This document shows, in pieces, positions 35,845 through 44,587 of a stretch of 64,000 nt of DNA (position 1 is its first letter; every line of letters starts with the position of its first letter). The position numbers and the translations under genes were made by a program. Under the pieces are notes generated by a model. It saw nothing but the letters and a program-made list of their open reading frames with translations. It was not told where the DNA came from and did not search any database. This stretch comes from Paracoccus kondratievae (lineage in GTDB: Bacteria > Pseudomonadota > Alphaproteobacteria > Rhodobacterales > Rhodobacteraceae), in contig NZ_CP045073.1 of NCBI RefSeq assembly GCF_009301415.1, positions 1,379,501 to 1,443,500 on the forward strand. The letters are read 5' to 3'.

Positions 35845-35853
35845 CCTGAATGA
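35827..35853 (+). CDS. Possible 8-codon upstream ORF overlapping the cysE start
   Basis: An ATG at 35827 opens MKLTGAPE and stops at TGA 35851-35853, sharing ATGA with the cysE ATG at 35850. It begins in the loop of the leader hairpin and runs through its descending strand. Ribosomes translating it would open the stem and could reinitiate at cysE. It contains no Cys, so amino-acid sensing by stalling is not indicated. Translation is unproven. Confidence 0.35.
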   Translation: MKLTGAPE

Positions 35854-36689
35854 ACCTGCAGAAAGATATGATCGAGCCGCTATCGGACGCGCGGGACGCC
35901 CCGCGCGATTCGGTCTGGGGCCGTATCCAGCGCGAAGCGCGGATCGCCGTGCGCGACGAACCCCTGCTGGGGGCGCTGATCCATGCCGGGCTGTTGCATC
36001 ACGCCACCTTTGAGGCGGCTTTGGCCTATCGTTTTTCGCTGAAACTTGCCTCGCGCGAGATGAGTGAGCAGATCTTGCGCGAGATTGCGGACGACGCTTT
36101 TTCCCGTGCGCCCGAGCTTTCCTCGGCGGCGCAGGCCGATCTGTTGGCGGTCTATGACCGTGATCCGGCTACCCACCGGCTGATGCAGCCGATCCTGTTC
36201 TTTAAAGGTTATCAGGCGCTGCAAGCCTATCGCATCGGGCATTGGCTGTGGCAGCAGGGCCGGAGCGACATGGCCTATTTCGTGCAGATGCGTTGCTCGG
36301 AGGTTTTTGGCGTCGATATTCACCCGGCAGCACGCATCGGGACGGGCGTCATGATCGACCACGCCCATTCCATCGTCATCGGCGAGACGGCCGAGGTTGG
36401 CAATGATGTCTCGATGCTGCATTCGGTGACGCTGGGCGGCACCGGCAAGGAGGATGGCGACCGGCATCCAAAGATCGGCAATGGTGTGATGATCGGGGCC
36501 GGGGCCAAGGTGCTGGGTAATATCCGCGTCGGCCATCACTCGCGCATCGCCGCCGGTTCGGTCGTGCTGAGCGAAGTGCCGCCTTGCAAGACTGTGGCGG
36601 GCGTGCCGGCACGGATCGTCGGCGACGCCGGCTGCCCGGAGCCTTCGAATTCCATGAACCAGCTTTTGGGTCAGGAAGACCTGTTCTAA
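35850..36689 (+). CDS. cysE: Serine O-acetyltransferase
   Basis: Catalyses acetyl-CoA plus L-serine to O-acetylserine, the first step of cysteine synthesis; 279 residues. The N-terminal helical domain ([20 protein letters not shown]) precedes a left-handed beta-helix with hexapeptide repeats: [60 protein letters not shown]. His residues in IDHAH and MLHSV fit the active site. It ends with a flexible tail. cysE directly downstream of the GTA cluster is the arrangement known from Rhodobacter. Its stop overlaps the pyrD stop. Confidence 0.95.
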   Translation: MNLQKDMIEPLSDARDAPRDSVWGRIQREARIAVRDEPLLGALIHAGLLHHATFEAALAYRFSLKLASREMSEQILREIADDAFSRAPELSSAAQADLLAVYDRDPATHRLMQPILFFKGYQALQAYRIGHWLWQQGRSDMAYFVQMRCSEVFGVDIHPAARIGTGVMIDHAHSIVIGETAEVGNDVSMLHSVTLGGTGKEDGDRHPKIGNGVMIGAGAKVLGNIRVGHHSRIAAGSVVLSEVPPCKTVAGVPARIVGDAGCPEPSNSMNQLLGQEDLF

Positions 36690-37744
36690 AGCCAGTCGGC
36701 GTTGCCGCTGCCGGTCAGCTCGGACAGGGTGATGTGTTCGCGTGCGAGCCGCTGATCCAGTTCGCGCGCAATGCGGCTGGCCAGGGAAAAGCCCTGATAG
36801 ATCAGCGCCGAGTAGATCTGTACGGCCGATGCTCCGGCGCACAGCTTTTGCCATGCCTGTTCGGTCGAGCCGATTCCGCCCACGCCGATCAGCGGCACCC
36901 GTCCCTGTGTCTCGCGGTAGAGGCGGGCGAGGACGCGGGTCGAGCGTTCGAACAGCGGCGCGCCTGACAGGCCGCCCGCTTGGGGCGCGTGGGGTGAGCT
37001 AAGGCCATCGCGGGTCAGTGTGGTATTTGTGGCGATGATCGCATCGACGGGCGCGGCCAGCGCCACGGCCGCGATATCGGCAATCGCGGCGTTGTCCAGA
37101 TCGGGGGCGATCTTGATGAATACAGGCGGGCGGTTTTTCAGGCTGTCACGTGCCTGCAACACGCCCTGCAACAGCGCCGCAAGAGCCTCGGCCCCTTGCA
37201 GATCGCGCAGTTTCTCAGTGTTCGGCGATGAGACGTTGACGGTCAGGAAATCGGCATGGGCGCCACTGATGCGCACGACCTCAGCAAAATCGGCGCTGCG
37301 GTCGATGCTGTCCTTGTTAGCCCCGATGTTCAGCCCGACCGGAATGCCCGACGGGCGCGCGGCAAGTCGTTGGGCAATTGCCGAAGCGCCTTGGTTATTG
37401 AAGCCAAAGCGGTTGATGATGGCGCGGTCTTCGCTTAGCCGAAAGAGCCGTGGCCGGGGGTTGCCGGGCTGGGCGCGCGGAGTGGCGGCGCCGACCTCGA
37501 TAAAGCCAAAGCCCGCCCGCATCAGCGCTGGCAGAGCGCGGGCGTTCTTGTCATAGCCCGCCGCCAGCCCAACCGGATTCGGCAGATCGAGCCCGGCAAG
37601 GCGCAGTCGCAGCCGACCAGAGGTGACGGGTTGGTCCGGCAGCGGCACCAGCCCCTTTCGCAGAGCCAGGATCGAGAGATCATGCGCACGCTCGGGGTCG
37701 AGGCGATGCAATGCGGCAAGGCCCATCCGCTCGATGAGGTTCAT
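36686..37744 (-). CDS. pyrD: Dihydroorotate dehydrogenase (quinone), class 2
   Basis: FMN enzyme of pyrimidine synthesis that passes electrons to quinone at the inner membrane; 352 residues. The class-2 N-terminal helix [20 protein letters not shown] is present, which sets the start at 37744. Motifs include [31 protein letters not shown] (catalytic Ser), [11 protein letters not shown] and [13 protein letters not shown]. It overlaps the DUF952 gene at its start and shares 4 nt with cysE at its end (convergent). Confidence 0.96.
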   Translation of the reverse strand: MNLIERMGLAALHRLDPERAHDLSILALRKGLVPLPDQPVTSGRLRLRLAGLDLPNPVGLAAGYDKNARALPALMRAGFGFIEVGAATPRAQPGNPRPRLFRLSEDRAIINRFGFNNQGASAIAQRLAARPSGIPVGLNIGANKDSIDRSADFAEVVRISGAHADFLTVNVSSPNTEKLRDLQGAEALAALLQGVLQARDSLKNRPPVFIKIAPDLDNAAIADIAAVALAAPVDAIIATNTTLTRDGLSSPHAPQAGGLSGAPLFERSTRVLARLYRETQGRVPLIGVGGIGSTEQAWQKLCAGASAVQIYSALIYQGFSLASRIARELDQRLAREHITLSELTGSGNADWL

Positions 37745-38073
37745 GTGATATCTCCGATATCGTGGCCGCCGGGGCCGAGAGGCAGGGGGCGGCTCCACAG
37801 CACGTCATTGGCCCTGAGTTCGCGGTAGAGATGCGGGAACAGATCACCACCGCGCGATGGTTCCCAACGCAGCTCGTCCAGCGCCCTGGAATCGAGAGCC
37901 AGCAGATGCAGCCCGTCTTTGCCTGCAAAGTGACGCGACAGCGTGCCGGGAAGCTGTGTTGCAGTTGACAGGTGGATATAACCATCGGCCAGATCCACGG
38001 GTGCGCCAAGGCTATGGCCCTGATGCGTGAAGGCCTGAAACTCGGCCGCGTGAAAGATCTTGTAAACCAGCAT
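37741..38073 (-). CDS. DUF952 protein
   Basis: A small 110-residue protein of the DUF952 family, beginning [15 protein letters not shown]. The conserved [20 protein letters not shown] and [13 protein letters not shown] segments define the family. The start at 38073 was chosen because the upstream in-frame part is not conserved. It is coupled to pyrD by ATGA overlap, as in many alphaproteobacteria. The fold resembles ADP-ribosyltransferase-like small domains; the biochemical role is unknown. Confidence 0.85.
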   Translation of the reverse strand: MLVYKIFHAAEFQAFTHQGHSLGAPVDLADGYIHLSTATQLPGTLSRHFAGKDGLHLLALDSRALDELRWEPSRGGDLFPHLYRELRANDVLWSRPLPLGPGGHDIGDIT

Positions 38074-38216
38074 GGTGGGTTCATGCGTTGCACCGTGCGG
38101 CCCGTCAAGCGCCATTGAGCCTGCGGCTTGTCAGCCAACATGATCGTCAATTGACGGAGCCGCGGCCATCCCCCAATCTGCGTTTCATTCGGACATTCGG
38201 GGTGAGAGGGAACGAG

Positions 38217-39818
38217 ATGAAACGCTGGCTTTTGGTTTCGGCAGCGGCCGTTGCGCTGTCTTCGGGCGCGGCGCAGGCGGATTATACGCTGCACGTGCTG
38301 CATATTAACGATTTTCACAGCCGAATCGAGCCGATCAACGCTTATGACAGTACCTGCGATGCTGAGACCGAGGCCAAGGGCGAGTGTTTCGGCGGCGTGG
38401 CGCGGCTGGCATCCAAGATCCGCGAGCTTCGCGATGAGCTGAAGGCCGAGGGGCAGAATGTCATCGTGCTGGATGCGGGCGATCAGTATCAGGGCAGCCT
38501 GTTCTATACCACCTATAAGGGTAAGGACACGGTCGAGTTCATGAACGCGATCGGCTTTGACTCCATGGCAGTCGGCAATCATGAGTTTGACGACGGACCG
38601 GCTGGGCTGGCGATTCTGGCCGAGGGAACGAAGTTTCCCGTGATCTCGGGCAACCTTGATCTGTCCCAATCGCCCGAGCTGAAGGACAAGGTTGACGATA
38701 TGCTGACGCTAGAGATCGGGGGCGAAAAGATCGGCATCGTTTCGGCCCTGGCGATGGACACCCCAGAGACCGCTTCGCCCGGCGATAAGGTCATTTTCAT
38801 GGATGACATGGATAGCCTGAAGGCCGATGTGCAGGAACTGACCGATCAGGGCGTCAACAAGATCATCGCCCTGACCCATACGGGCTTTAAGCGTGATCAG
38901 GAGTTCGCTGCCGAAGTGGCGGGAATCGATGCGGTGATCGGCGGGCACAGCCACACGTTGCTTGGTCAGGTCGAAGGGGCCGAGGGTCCCTATCCGACAA
39001 TGGTGAAGGGCGCTGATGGGGCTGAGGTGCCGGTCGCGACCGCCTATGCCTATGGCAAGTATCTGGGTCATCTGGTTCTGACCTGGGACGACAACGGCAA
39101 GCTGATCAAGGCCGAGGGCCAGCCGGTCCTGCTGGATAACTCGGTCGTGCCCGACGAAAAGCTTGCCGCTCGCGTCAAGGAAATGGCTGCGCCCATCGAA
39201 CAGCTCAAGCAAAAGCACGTGGCCGAGATCAAGGCACCCATCGACGGCAGCCGCGAATCCTGTCGTGTCCGTGAATGCGAAATGGGCAATGTGGTCGCGG
39301 ATGCGATGCTGGCGCGTGTCAAGGATCAGGGCATCACCATTGCGATCCAGAACGGCGGCGGGTTGCGCGCCTCGATCCCGGCGGGGGCGGTGACCATGGG
39401 CGATGTGCTGTCGGTACTGCCGTTCCAGAATACGCTTTCGACCTTTCAGCTGAAAGGTTCTGATGTGGTTGCGGCGCTGGAAAATGGCGCGAGCCAGATC
39501 GAAGAGGCGGCGGGGCGCTTTGCTCAGGTCTCGGGGCTGAAATACACGCTGGACCCCTCGGCCCCGGTCGGAAGCCGGATCAGCAATGTGCTGGTGCGCG
39601 AAGGCTCGGATTGGGTGCCGATCAACCCGGAGGCGGTATATGGTGTCGTGTCCCAGAACTATATGCGCGCTGGCGGTGACGGCTATAAGGTCTTTGCCGA
39701 TAACGCTATGAATGCCTATGATTTTGGGCCTGATCTTGCCGATGTGCTGGCAGAATATCTGGCCAGGCAGGGGCCGGATTTCGCGCCAAGGCTTGATGGC
39801 CGCATCACCGTGAAATGA
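38217..39818 (+). CDS. Periplasmic 5'-nucleotidase / UshA-like metallophosphoesterase
   Basis: Secreted nucleotide phosphatase of 533 residues with a Sec signal peptide (KRWLLVSAAAVALSSGAAQA). The metallophosphoesterase domain carries HINDFHSRIEP, DAGDQYQGS, GNHEFDDGP, LTHTGFKRD and GGHSHTLLG, which supply the dinuclear metal ligands. The 5'-nucleotidase C-terminal domain shows IQNGGGLRASIPAGAVTMGD, LPFQNTLSTF and NYMRAGGDGYKVF. The ribosome site GAGAGGGA precedes the ATG at 38217. It probably scavenges phosphate and nucleosides from extracellular nucleotides. Confidence 0.93.
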   Translation: MKRWLLVSAAAVALSSGAAQADYTLHVLHINDFHSRIEPINAYDSTCDAETEAKGECFGGVARLASKIRELRDELKAEGQNVIVLDAGDQYQGSLFYTTYKGKDTVEFMNAIGFDSMAVGNHEFDDGPAGLAILAEGTKFPVISGNLDLSQSPELKDKVDDMLTLEIGGEKIGIVSALAMDTPETASPGDKVIFMDDMDSLKADVQELTDQGVNKIIALTHTGFKRDQEFAAEVAGIDAVIGGHSHTLLGQVEGAEGPYPTMVKGADGAEVPVATAYAYGKYLGHLVLTWDDNGKLIKAEGQPVLLDNSVVPDEKLAARVKEMAAPIEQLKQKHVAEIKAPIDGSRESCRVRECEMGNVVADAMLARVKDQGITIAIQNGGGLRASIPAGAVTMGDVLSVLPFQNTLSTFQLKGSDVVAALENGASQIEEAAGRFAQVSGLKYTLDPSAPVGSRISNVLVREGSDWVPINPEAVYGVVSQNYMRAGGDGYKVFADNAMNAYDFGPDLADVLAEYLARQGPDFAPRLDGRITVK

Positions 39819-39824
39819 CACTGC

Positions 39825-39853
39825 AAAGGCCGGGGATCGCACCCGGCCTTTTT
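39825..39853 (+). terminator. Terminator after the 5'-nucleotidase gene
   Basis: AAAGGCCGGG and CCCGGCCTTT form a perfect 10-bp stem with a 7-nt loop, followed by T residues to 39853. It lies 6 nt after the stop and also between convergent genes, so it may serve the minus-strand Hint gene as well. Confidence 0.85.
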
Positions 39854-39866
39854 CCATCCTGGCGGC

Positions 39867-41057
39867 CTAGGTTGGCAAGAAGGCGCGGCGGTTCTTCATA
39901 TGTCGCTGGACAAGCTGGCGGCCTTTACGTCCCGGCGCGACGGGGCGGGCAGCGGGGGGGAAATGGCCCACCGCAAGTTCGGGAAACAGTGCGAAAATCT
40001 CGCGCCGCGCGGCGGATGAAAACGCGCGCAGCGCCTGCGGTCCGGTCAGCAATGATTCTGTCCAGCACCCATTTGACAGCACCAGCTCATGCCGGTCAAA
40101 GAGCAGGTGCAGATAGGATACGCCATCTTTTGGACAAAGCGGGCGGATGCCGTCGAGCGCGGTCAGATGGGTAGCCGCAACAAGGATTTCTTCGGCATCA
40201 AACATCCGCCGCGCGATGGCCGAGCGCAGCAGGGCGCGATGCTGAGGCGAAACGATCAGGTCACGCTGGGGCAGGTCGGGGCCGAGCGCGTCTTGGGAAA
40301 TCAGGATCGGGCGCAGGTTTGGGCACAGGTCCAACCTTTTGCCATCCAGCCGCACACGGCCAATCCAGCGCAGGGGTTGAAAGCCGTGGTCGCGTGTCAG
40401 GATCAGATCACCTGGGGCCAGAGTCTCGACCGTGCGCGGGCCGGACAGGGTTTCGATCAGTGTGCCGGGGGTGAAACAGGGCGCACCTTGCATGGTGGGG
40501 TCATAAGGCAGCGCCGAAGTTGTAGCGCCCATGACCCTTTTGCCGACATATCTATAGGTCCCATCAGGGCGGAACTTTGGCCAGTAGTCCTCTCCCCCGG
40601 TGGTTTGACGCATCCGGGGAAGGATCATCACGGTATGACGGCCACCGGCCTCGATCGGGTAGCCCGCGTTCAGAGGCTTTCCGTCCGGTCCTTCTCCGAC
40701 ATAGCTCGGGAAGAAAACATAAAACTCGTTTCCATCGGCATCGCGCAGGATTGATGTCTCTTGCAAGGATATGCGGGTGCCTGCGTCCAGTGTCTGTTGC
40801 TTGTCGCCTTGACCAAAGGTCGTGGTTTCGATGAGCGTCTGACCATCGCCCGGATCGTTGTAATATAGCCCGGAGCCACCGCGCGAGAGATAACCAAACT
40901 CTGGATCGTCATCCTCGATCCTCAGTTCCCCCATCTCGGCCGATGCGAAGCTGATGTTGCTGCGGTTCAGGAAGGGCAGGTTCTTTTCCGCACCGGTCAC
41001 GTTGGGGTTGGTGTAAACCGGAACCTCGAAGGTTGCCGTGATGATGCGGTATTCCAT
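39867..41057 (-). CDS. Hint-domain (Hedgehog/intein-type) protein
   Basis: A 396-residue protein with a Hint_2 domain at about residues 193-340: APCFTPGTLIETLSGPR at its N-terminal splice-like junction (nucleophilic Cys), LAPGDLILTRDHGFQPLRWI, and IVSPQHRALLRS with the block-B-type His. The N-terminal ~190 residues look like a beta-rich extracellular or matrix-type region (DGNEFYVFFPSYVG). The C-terminus is basic. Such proteins are frequent in Rhodobacteraceae and often travel with type I secretion. Self-cleavage is possible but not shown. The start may be ATG 41057 or the in-frame GTG 41069; neither has a clear ribosome site. Confidence 0.82.
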   Translation of the reverse strand: MEYRIITATFEVPVYTNPNVTGAEKNLPFLNRSNISFASAEMGELRIEDDDPEFGYLSRGGSGLYYNDPGDGQTLIETTTFGQGDKQQTLDAGTRISLQETSILRDADGNEFYVFFPSYVGEGPDGKPLNAGYPIEAGGRHTVMILPRMRQTTGGEDYWPKFRPDGTYRYVGKRVMGATTSALPYDPTMQGAPCFTPGTLIETLSGPRTVETLAPGDLILTRDHGFQPLRWIGRVRLDGKRLDLCPNLRPILISQDALGPDLPQRDLIVSPQHRALLRSAIARRMFDAEEILVAATHLTALDGIRPLCPKDGVSYLHLLFDRHELVLSNGCWTESLLTGPQALRAFSSAARREIFALFPELAVGHFPPAARPVAPGRKGRQLVQRHMKNRRAFLPT

Positions 41058-41184
41058 TAACCAATTCACAATCTAAAGTTGTACAAACTTGGTAAATACA
41101 ACTTAAAAATAAGGAAATTGAAAGCCTTATTTGTCCGCGGCAACGGGCGGTTGCCGCCTGGCCATCCGTCTTGATGTGCGAGGG

Positions 41185-41538
41185 CTATTCCGGGTTGCCT
41201 TCACCAGTTTGCGAAAGCGTCTGGTGCAGGAACCGTTCGAAATCATCCAGATCCACCGGTTCGAACTGGCCAAAGCCCTGCATCCAGACCGAGGCGCTGC
41301 GCAGCCCGTCGGGTTCGAGCTTGCACCAGATGATCCGTCCGCGCCGCTCCTGTCGGATCAGACCGGCAGCAGCCAGTACCGAGAGGTGCTTTGAAATCGC
41401 CGCAAGGCTGACCTGAAAGGGCGCCGCGACATCGGTGACGGCCATGTCATCTTCGAGCAGCATCGAAAGAATTGCCCTGCGCGTCGGATCGGCGAGGGCG
41501 GCAAAGATCGCGTCGAGGCTGGGCTGTGCTGCGGACAT
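41185..41538 (-). CDS. ArsR-family winged-helix transcriptional regulator
   Basis: A 117-residue repressor-type regulator. The winged-helix domain is clear: IFAALADPTRRAILSMLLED, VTDVAAPFQVSLAAISKHLS (recognition helix) and LIRQERRGRIIWCKLEPDGL (wing). The metal-binding ELCVCD-type motif is absent, so it is not an arsenic or cadmium sensor. Such members often control SRPBCC/AHSA1 genes, but none is adjacent. An inverted repeat directly upstream suggests autorepression. Confidence 0.88.
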   Translation of the reverse strand: MSAAQPSLDAIFAALADPTRRAILSMLLEDDMAVTDVAAPFQVSLAAISKHLSVLAAAGLIRQERRGRIIWCKLEPDGLRSASVWMQGFGQFEPVDLDDFERFLHQTLSQTGEGNPE

Positions 41539-41546
41539 GGGCCTTG

Positions 41547-41564
41547 TTCAACTTGCCGGTTGAA
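41547..41564 (-). promoter_or_regulatory. Operator-like inverted repeat upstream of the ArsR gene
   Basis: TTCAAC (41547-41552) and GTTGAA (41559-41564) are perfect inverted arms with a 6-nt spacer, 9-26 nt upstream of the arsR ATG. Size and place fit a dimeric winged-helix repressor blocking its own transcription. Confidence 0.5.
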
Positions 41565-41676
41565 TATGCGGCGGATCGACTGGCAACGGCAAGATCATGT
41601 TTTTGTCGGATGTTTGCCGGATGGCAGGCTAATCAAATGCAGTATTTTCAATGTGTTATAAATGTGCCTCGCTTGC

Positions 41677-41705
41677 TTGACTCATGGGGCGCAAGTCCCT
41701 ATCAC
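41677..41705 (+). promoter_or_regulatory. Predicted promoter of the atp Fo operon
   Basis: TTGACT at 41677-41682, a 17-nt spacer and TATCAC at 41700-41705 lie just upstream of atpI, leaving a leader of about 20-25 nt. An AT-rich stretch with TTATAAAT near 41655 is a second candidate -10. Confidence 0.4.
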
Positions 41706-41734
41706 CGCGCCAACCGATAACGGGGGTGTGAGCC

Positions 41735-42076
41735 GTGGCCGAACACGACCATGACGCTGCGCGAGCCCGGGACGCAGAGCGGCTGCGCGAGCTGGAGGCC
41801 CGGTTGGGCAAGAAAGCCGGAGCAAAGCTGCCCTCGCGCGGGGAAGAACATTTCAGTCAGGCCAATCTGGCCTGGCGCATGGTGACGGAGCTGGTGGCAG
41901 GGTTGGGCATCGGCTTCATGATCGGATACGGGCTGGATTATCTGACCGGCCTGCGACCGGTCTTCATGGTGGTCTTTGTGCTGCTGGGCCTGGCAGCCGG
42001 TATCAAGACCATGATGCGGACCGCGAAAGACATAGGCAAGCCACCGGGGCCTCCCGGCGACGACAAGGGTGAATGA
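41735..42076 (+). CDS. atpI: ATP synthase protein I
   Basis: Assembly factor for the Fo c-ring, 113 residues. A charged N-terminus leads to [20 protein letters not shown] and a second membrane helix [19 protein letters not shown], the AtpI hairpin. The C-terminus is Pro/Gly-rich. The start is a GTG (41735). It overlaps or abuts atpB, the first structural Fo gene. Confidence 0.92.
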   Translation: MAEHDHDAARARDAERLRELEARLGKKAGAKLPSRGEEHFSQANLAWRMVTELVAGLGIGFMIGYGLDYLTGLRPVFMVVFVLLGLAAGIKTMMRTAKDIGKPPGPPGDDKGE

Positions 42077-42078
42077 CG

Positions 42079-42825
42079 ATGGCAGAAGAAGAAGCAGGTG
42101 GTCTGGTTTTCCATCCGATGGATCAGTTCGTCATCAAACCGCTGTTTGGCGAAGGTTCGGTAAACTGGTACACGCCGACCAATGCGACCCTGTGGATGGC
42201 GCTGGCGGCTGTCGCTATCACCGCCCTTCTGGTCTTTGGCACCCGTGGGCGCGCCATCGTGCCGAACCGCGTCCAGTCCATCGCCGAGCTGCTGTACGGC
42301 ATGGTCCATAAAATGGTCGAGGACGTAACCGGCAAGGACGGGCTGAAGTACTTCCCCTATGTGATGACGCTGTTCTGCTTCATCCTGTTCACGAACTTCC
42401 TGGGCCTGCTGCCGAAAAGCTTTTCGCCGACTTCGCATATCGCTGTGACGGCGGTTCTGGCGGTTCTGGTCTTTTTGGGCGTCACCATTCTGGGCTTTGT
42501 CAAGAACGGCGCGCATTTCCTGGGCCTGTTCTGGGTCAGCTCTGCGCCTTTGGCGCTGCGCCCGGTGCTGGCGGTGATCGAGCTGATCTCGTACTTTGTG
42601 CGCCCCGTCAGCCATTCGATCCGTCTTGCTGGTAACATCATGGCCGGCCACGCGGTGATCAAGGTCTTTGCCGCCTTTGCCGCCATCTCTGCCATTGCGC
42701 CGCTTTCGGTGCTGGCCATCACCGCTGTCTATGGGCTTGAGGTGCTGGTTGCGCTGATCCAGGCCTATGTCTTCACCATCCTGACCTGCGTCTATCTGAA
42801 GGACGCGCTGCATCCGGCGCACTAA
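42079..42825 (+). CDS. atpB: ATP synthase Fo subunit a
   Basis: Membrane stator subunit forming the proton half-channels, 248 residues with five to six hydrophobic helices. The essential Arg lies in [15 protein letters not shown], and the terminal helix has [23 protein letters not shown] 42079 (MAEEEAGGL) is preferred because AAGGG lies 9 nt upstream; ATG 42073 overlapping the atpI stop is an alternative. Confidence 0.96.
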   Translation: MAEEEAGGLVFHPMDQFVIKPLFGEGSVNWYTPTNATLWMALAAVAITALLVFGTRGRAIVPNRVQSIAELLYGMVHKMVEDVTGKDGLKYFPYVMTLFCFILFTNFLGLLPKSFSPTSHIAVTAVLAVLVFLGVTILGFVKNGAHFLGLFWVSSAPLALRPVLAVIELISYFVRPVSHSIRLAGNIMAGHAVIKVFAAFAAISAIAPLSVLAITAVYGLEVLVALIQAYVFTILTCVYLKDALHPAH

Positions 42826-42885
42826 GCGCCGGGTCAGCCTCGGGTCTGAATCGAAACCCTTTCCAAAGCCTCAAGGAGCATGAAC

Positions 42886-43119
42886 ATGGAAAATCTGGGT
42901 CAACTGGGACAGTACCTCGGCGCCGGTCTGGCTTGCGTCGGCATGGCGGGCGCCGCCATGGGGGTGGGCAATGTCGCCGGCAACTATCTGGCGGGCGCCC
43001 TGCGCAACCCGTCGGCCGCTGCCTCGCAGACCGCCACCCTGTTCATCGGCATGGCCTTTGCGGAAGCCCTGGGCATCTTCTCGTTCCTGGTCGCTCTGCT
43101 GCTGCTGTTCGCAGTCTGA
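42886..43119 (+). CDS. atpE: ATP synthase Fo subunit c
   Basis: Proteolipid of the rotor ring, 77 residues and two transmembrane helices. The Gly/Ala-rich first helix ([20 protein letters not shown]) is followed by the polar loop ALRNPSAA. The proton-carrying Glu sits in [19 protein letters not shown]. The AAGGAG site is 7 nt before ATG 42886; ATG 42880 is only one base from it and therefore less likely. Confidence 0.96.
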   Translation: MENLGQLGQYLGAGLACVGMAGAAMGVGNVAGNYLAGALRNPSAAASQTATLFIGMAFAEALGIFSFLVALLLLFAV

Positions 43120-43141
43120 TCCTTTTGCCATCCTTGCGGTT

Positions 43142-43166
43142 GGGTGGGGGCTACAGGCGCCCACCC
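43142..43166 (+). other. Stem-loop between atpE and the b' gene
   Basis: GGGTGGG (43142-43148) pairs with CCCACCC (43160-43166), with two more inner pairs after a mismatch. It lies 22 nt after the atpE stop. A stem here could stabilise the atpE message, since many c subunits are needed per enzyme. There is no T-run. Confidence 0.45.
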
Positions 43167-43196
43167 GATTGTGAAACGACCGGCATGGGGTAGGAT

Positions 43197-43850
43197 ATGT
43201 TCAGCCTGTTGCAACAGACCGCGCCTGTCGTGGTCGAAGAAACTGAAACGGTGGTAATCACCGAATCCGCCGAGGCGGCGGGTCATGGCGCCGAAGCAGC
43301 CCATGCCGTTGCCAATGCCGCGGATGCTGCGGCTGGCCATGCCGCCAGCGCCCCCGGCATGCCGCAACTGGATATCACGACCTTTGGCAACCAGATTTTC
43401 TGGCTGCTGGTCATTCTGGCCGTGATTTACTGGGTGCTGTCGCGGATCGCGCTGCCGCGCATCGGCGGCGTTCTTTCGGATCGTCAAGGCGCCATCACCG
43501 GCGACCTGATGGCTGCCGAGGAATTCAAGCAAAAGGCCAAAGAGGCCGAGGCTGCCTATGACAAGGCTCTGGCCGATGCCCGGGCCGAGGCGCAGAAGAT
43601 CATCGCTGCCAACAAGGCCGAGATCCAGAAAGAGCTGGATGCTGCCATCGCCCATGCCGATGCGGAAATTGCTGCCCGCGCGGCAGAATCCGAAAAGCGC
43701 ATCTCTGAGATCCGCGCTTCGGCGGTTGAGGATGCGCGCTCTGTTGCCCGCGAGGTGACGGCAGCGCTGGTGGAGCATCTTGGCGGCAAGGTCGATCAAA
43801 ACCTGGTCGACACGGCTGTCGATCAGCGGTTGAAAGGGGCGCTGCAATGA
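43197..43850 (+). CDS. atpF': ATP synthase Fo subunit b' (AtpF')
   Basis: Peripheral-stalk subunit, 217 residues. An Ala/Glu-rich N-terminal extension of ~55 residues precedes one membrane helix ([20 protein letters not shown]) and a long charged coiled coil ([20 protein letters not shown] and onward). The [20 protein letters not shown] segment is typical of b'. It overlaps the b gene by ATGA. Photosynthetic and related alphaproteobacteria use a b/b' heterodimer. Confidence 0.94.
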   Translation: MFSLLQQTAPVVVEETETVVITESAEAAGHGAEAAHAVANAADAAAGHAASAPGMPQLDITTFGNQIFWLLVILAVIYWVLSRIALPRIGGVLSDRQGAITGDLMAAEEFKQKAKEAEAAYDKALADARAEAQKIIAANKAEIQKELDAAIAHADAEIAARAAESEKRISEIRASAVEDARSVAREVTAALVEHLGGKVDQNLVDTAVDQRLKGALQ

Positions 43851-44401
43851 AACGTCTGAGCGTGCTCTTTGCGCTGATGGGAACCCCGGCGCTTGCGGCT
43901 TCGGGTCCGTTCTTCTCGCTGCGCAATACCGATTTCGTCGTTACTCTGGCCTTCCTGGTCTTTGTCGGCATCCTGCTCTGGTTCCGTGTGCCGCAGACTG
44001 TCGGCGGCCTGCTGGACAAGCGCGCCGAAGGCATTCGCAACGATCTGGCCGAAGCCCGGCGCCTGCGTGAAGAAGCGCAGGAGATCTATGCAAGCTACGA
44101 GCGCCGCCAGCGCGAAGTTAAGGGCCAGGCCGAAGAGATTGTCGCCAATGCACGCCGCGAGGCGGTGAGCGAGGCCGACAAGGCCAAGAAAGCGCTGCAA
44201 CAATCCATCGAGCGCCGCCTGAAAGCTGCCGAAGATCAGATCGCCAGCGCCGAAGCCGATGCTGTGCGTGCTGTGCGTGATCGCGCGATCCAGACTGCGG
44301 TGACCGCTGCGGCCGAGATCCTTGGTCAGCAGGTCAGCCCGGCTGAGCGCAGCGCTGGTATCGACAAGGCCATCGAAGAGGTTGCCCGGCGGCTGAACTG
44401 A
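43847..44401 (+). CDS. atpF: ATP synthase Fo subunit b
   Basis: Second stalk subunit, 184 residues. The N-terminal region ([12 protein letters not shown]) and membrane helix [20 protein letters not shown] are followed by [20 protein letters not shown] and a continuous coiled coil to the C-terminus. It pairs with b' and binds F1 through delta. It is the last gene of this Fo operon; the F1 genes are not in the window. Confidence 0.94.
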   Translation: MKRLSVLFALMGTPALAASGPFFSLRNTDFVVTLAFLVFVGILLWFRVPQTVGGLLDKRAEGIRNDLAEARRLREEAQEIYASYERRQREVKGQAEEIVANARREAVSEADKAKKALQQSIERRLKAAEDQIASAEADAVRAVRDRAIQTAVTAAAEILGQQVSPAERSAGIDKAIEEVARRLN

Positions 44402-44456
44402 GGCCACGGAATTGAACGAGAAGGGTGCCTTCGAGCATCCTCAGGGACAGTGACTG

Positions 44457-44488
44457 AACCCCGGGGCGCGTTAGCGTCTCGGGGTTTT
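44457..44488 (+). terminator. Terminator of the atp Fo operon
   Basis: AACCCCG and CGGGGTT, continued inward by GGGCGC and GCGTCT with two G-T pairs, make a 13-bp stem with a GTTA loop. A short T-run follows. It lies 56 nt after the atpF stop. Confidence 0.8.
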
Positions 44489-44538
44489 CCTTGTCCACGC
44501 ACCGGGCTGGTGGCGGATACGGTCGTTTGAAAATGAAT

Positions 44539-44566
44539 GGGCCGGCAACCTTGCGGCTGCCGGCCC
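44539..44566 (-). terminator. Terminator of the OmpA-family gene
   Basis: GGGCCGGCA and TGCCGGCCC form a 9-bp perfect stem with a 10-nt loop, 22 nt after the minus-strand stop at 44588. The T-run on the minus strand is weak (ATTCATTTTC). Confidence 0.7.
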
Positions 44567-44587
44567 GATCTTTACCCTGGCGATGGA

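Noticed and set aside
21000..35850. Active temperate prophage
   Set aside because: Only capsid, packaging and tail genes are present. No integrase, repressor, replication or lysis genes and no attachment repeats were seen, and the order matches a gene transfer agent.
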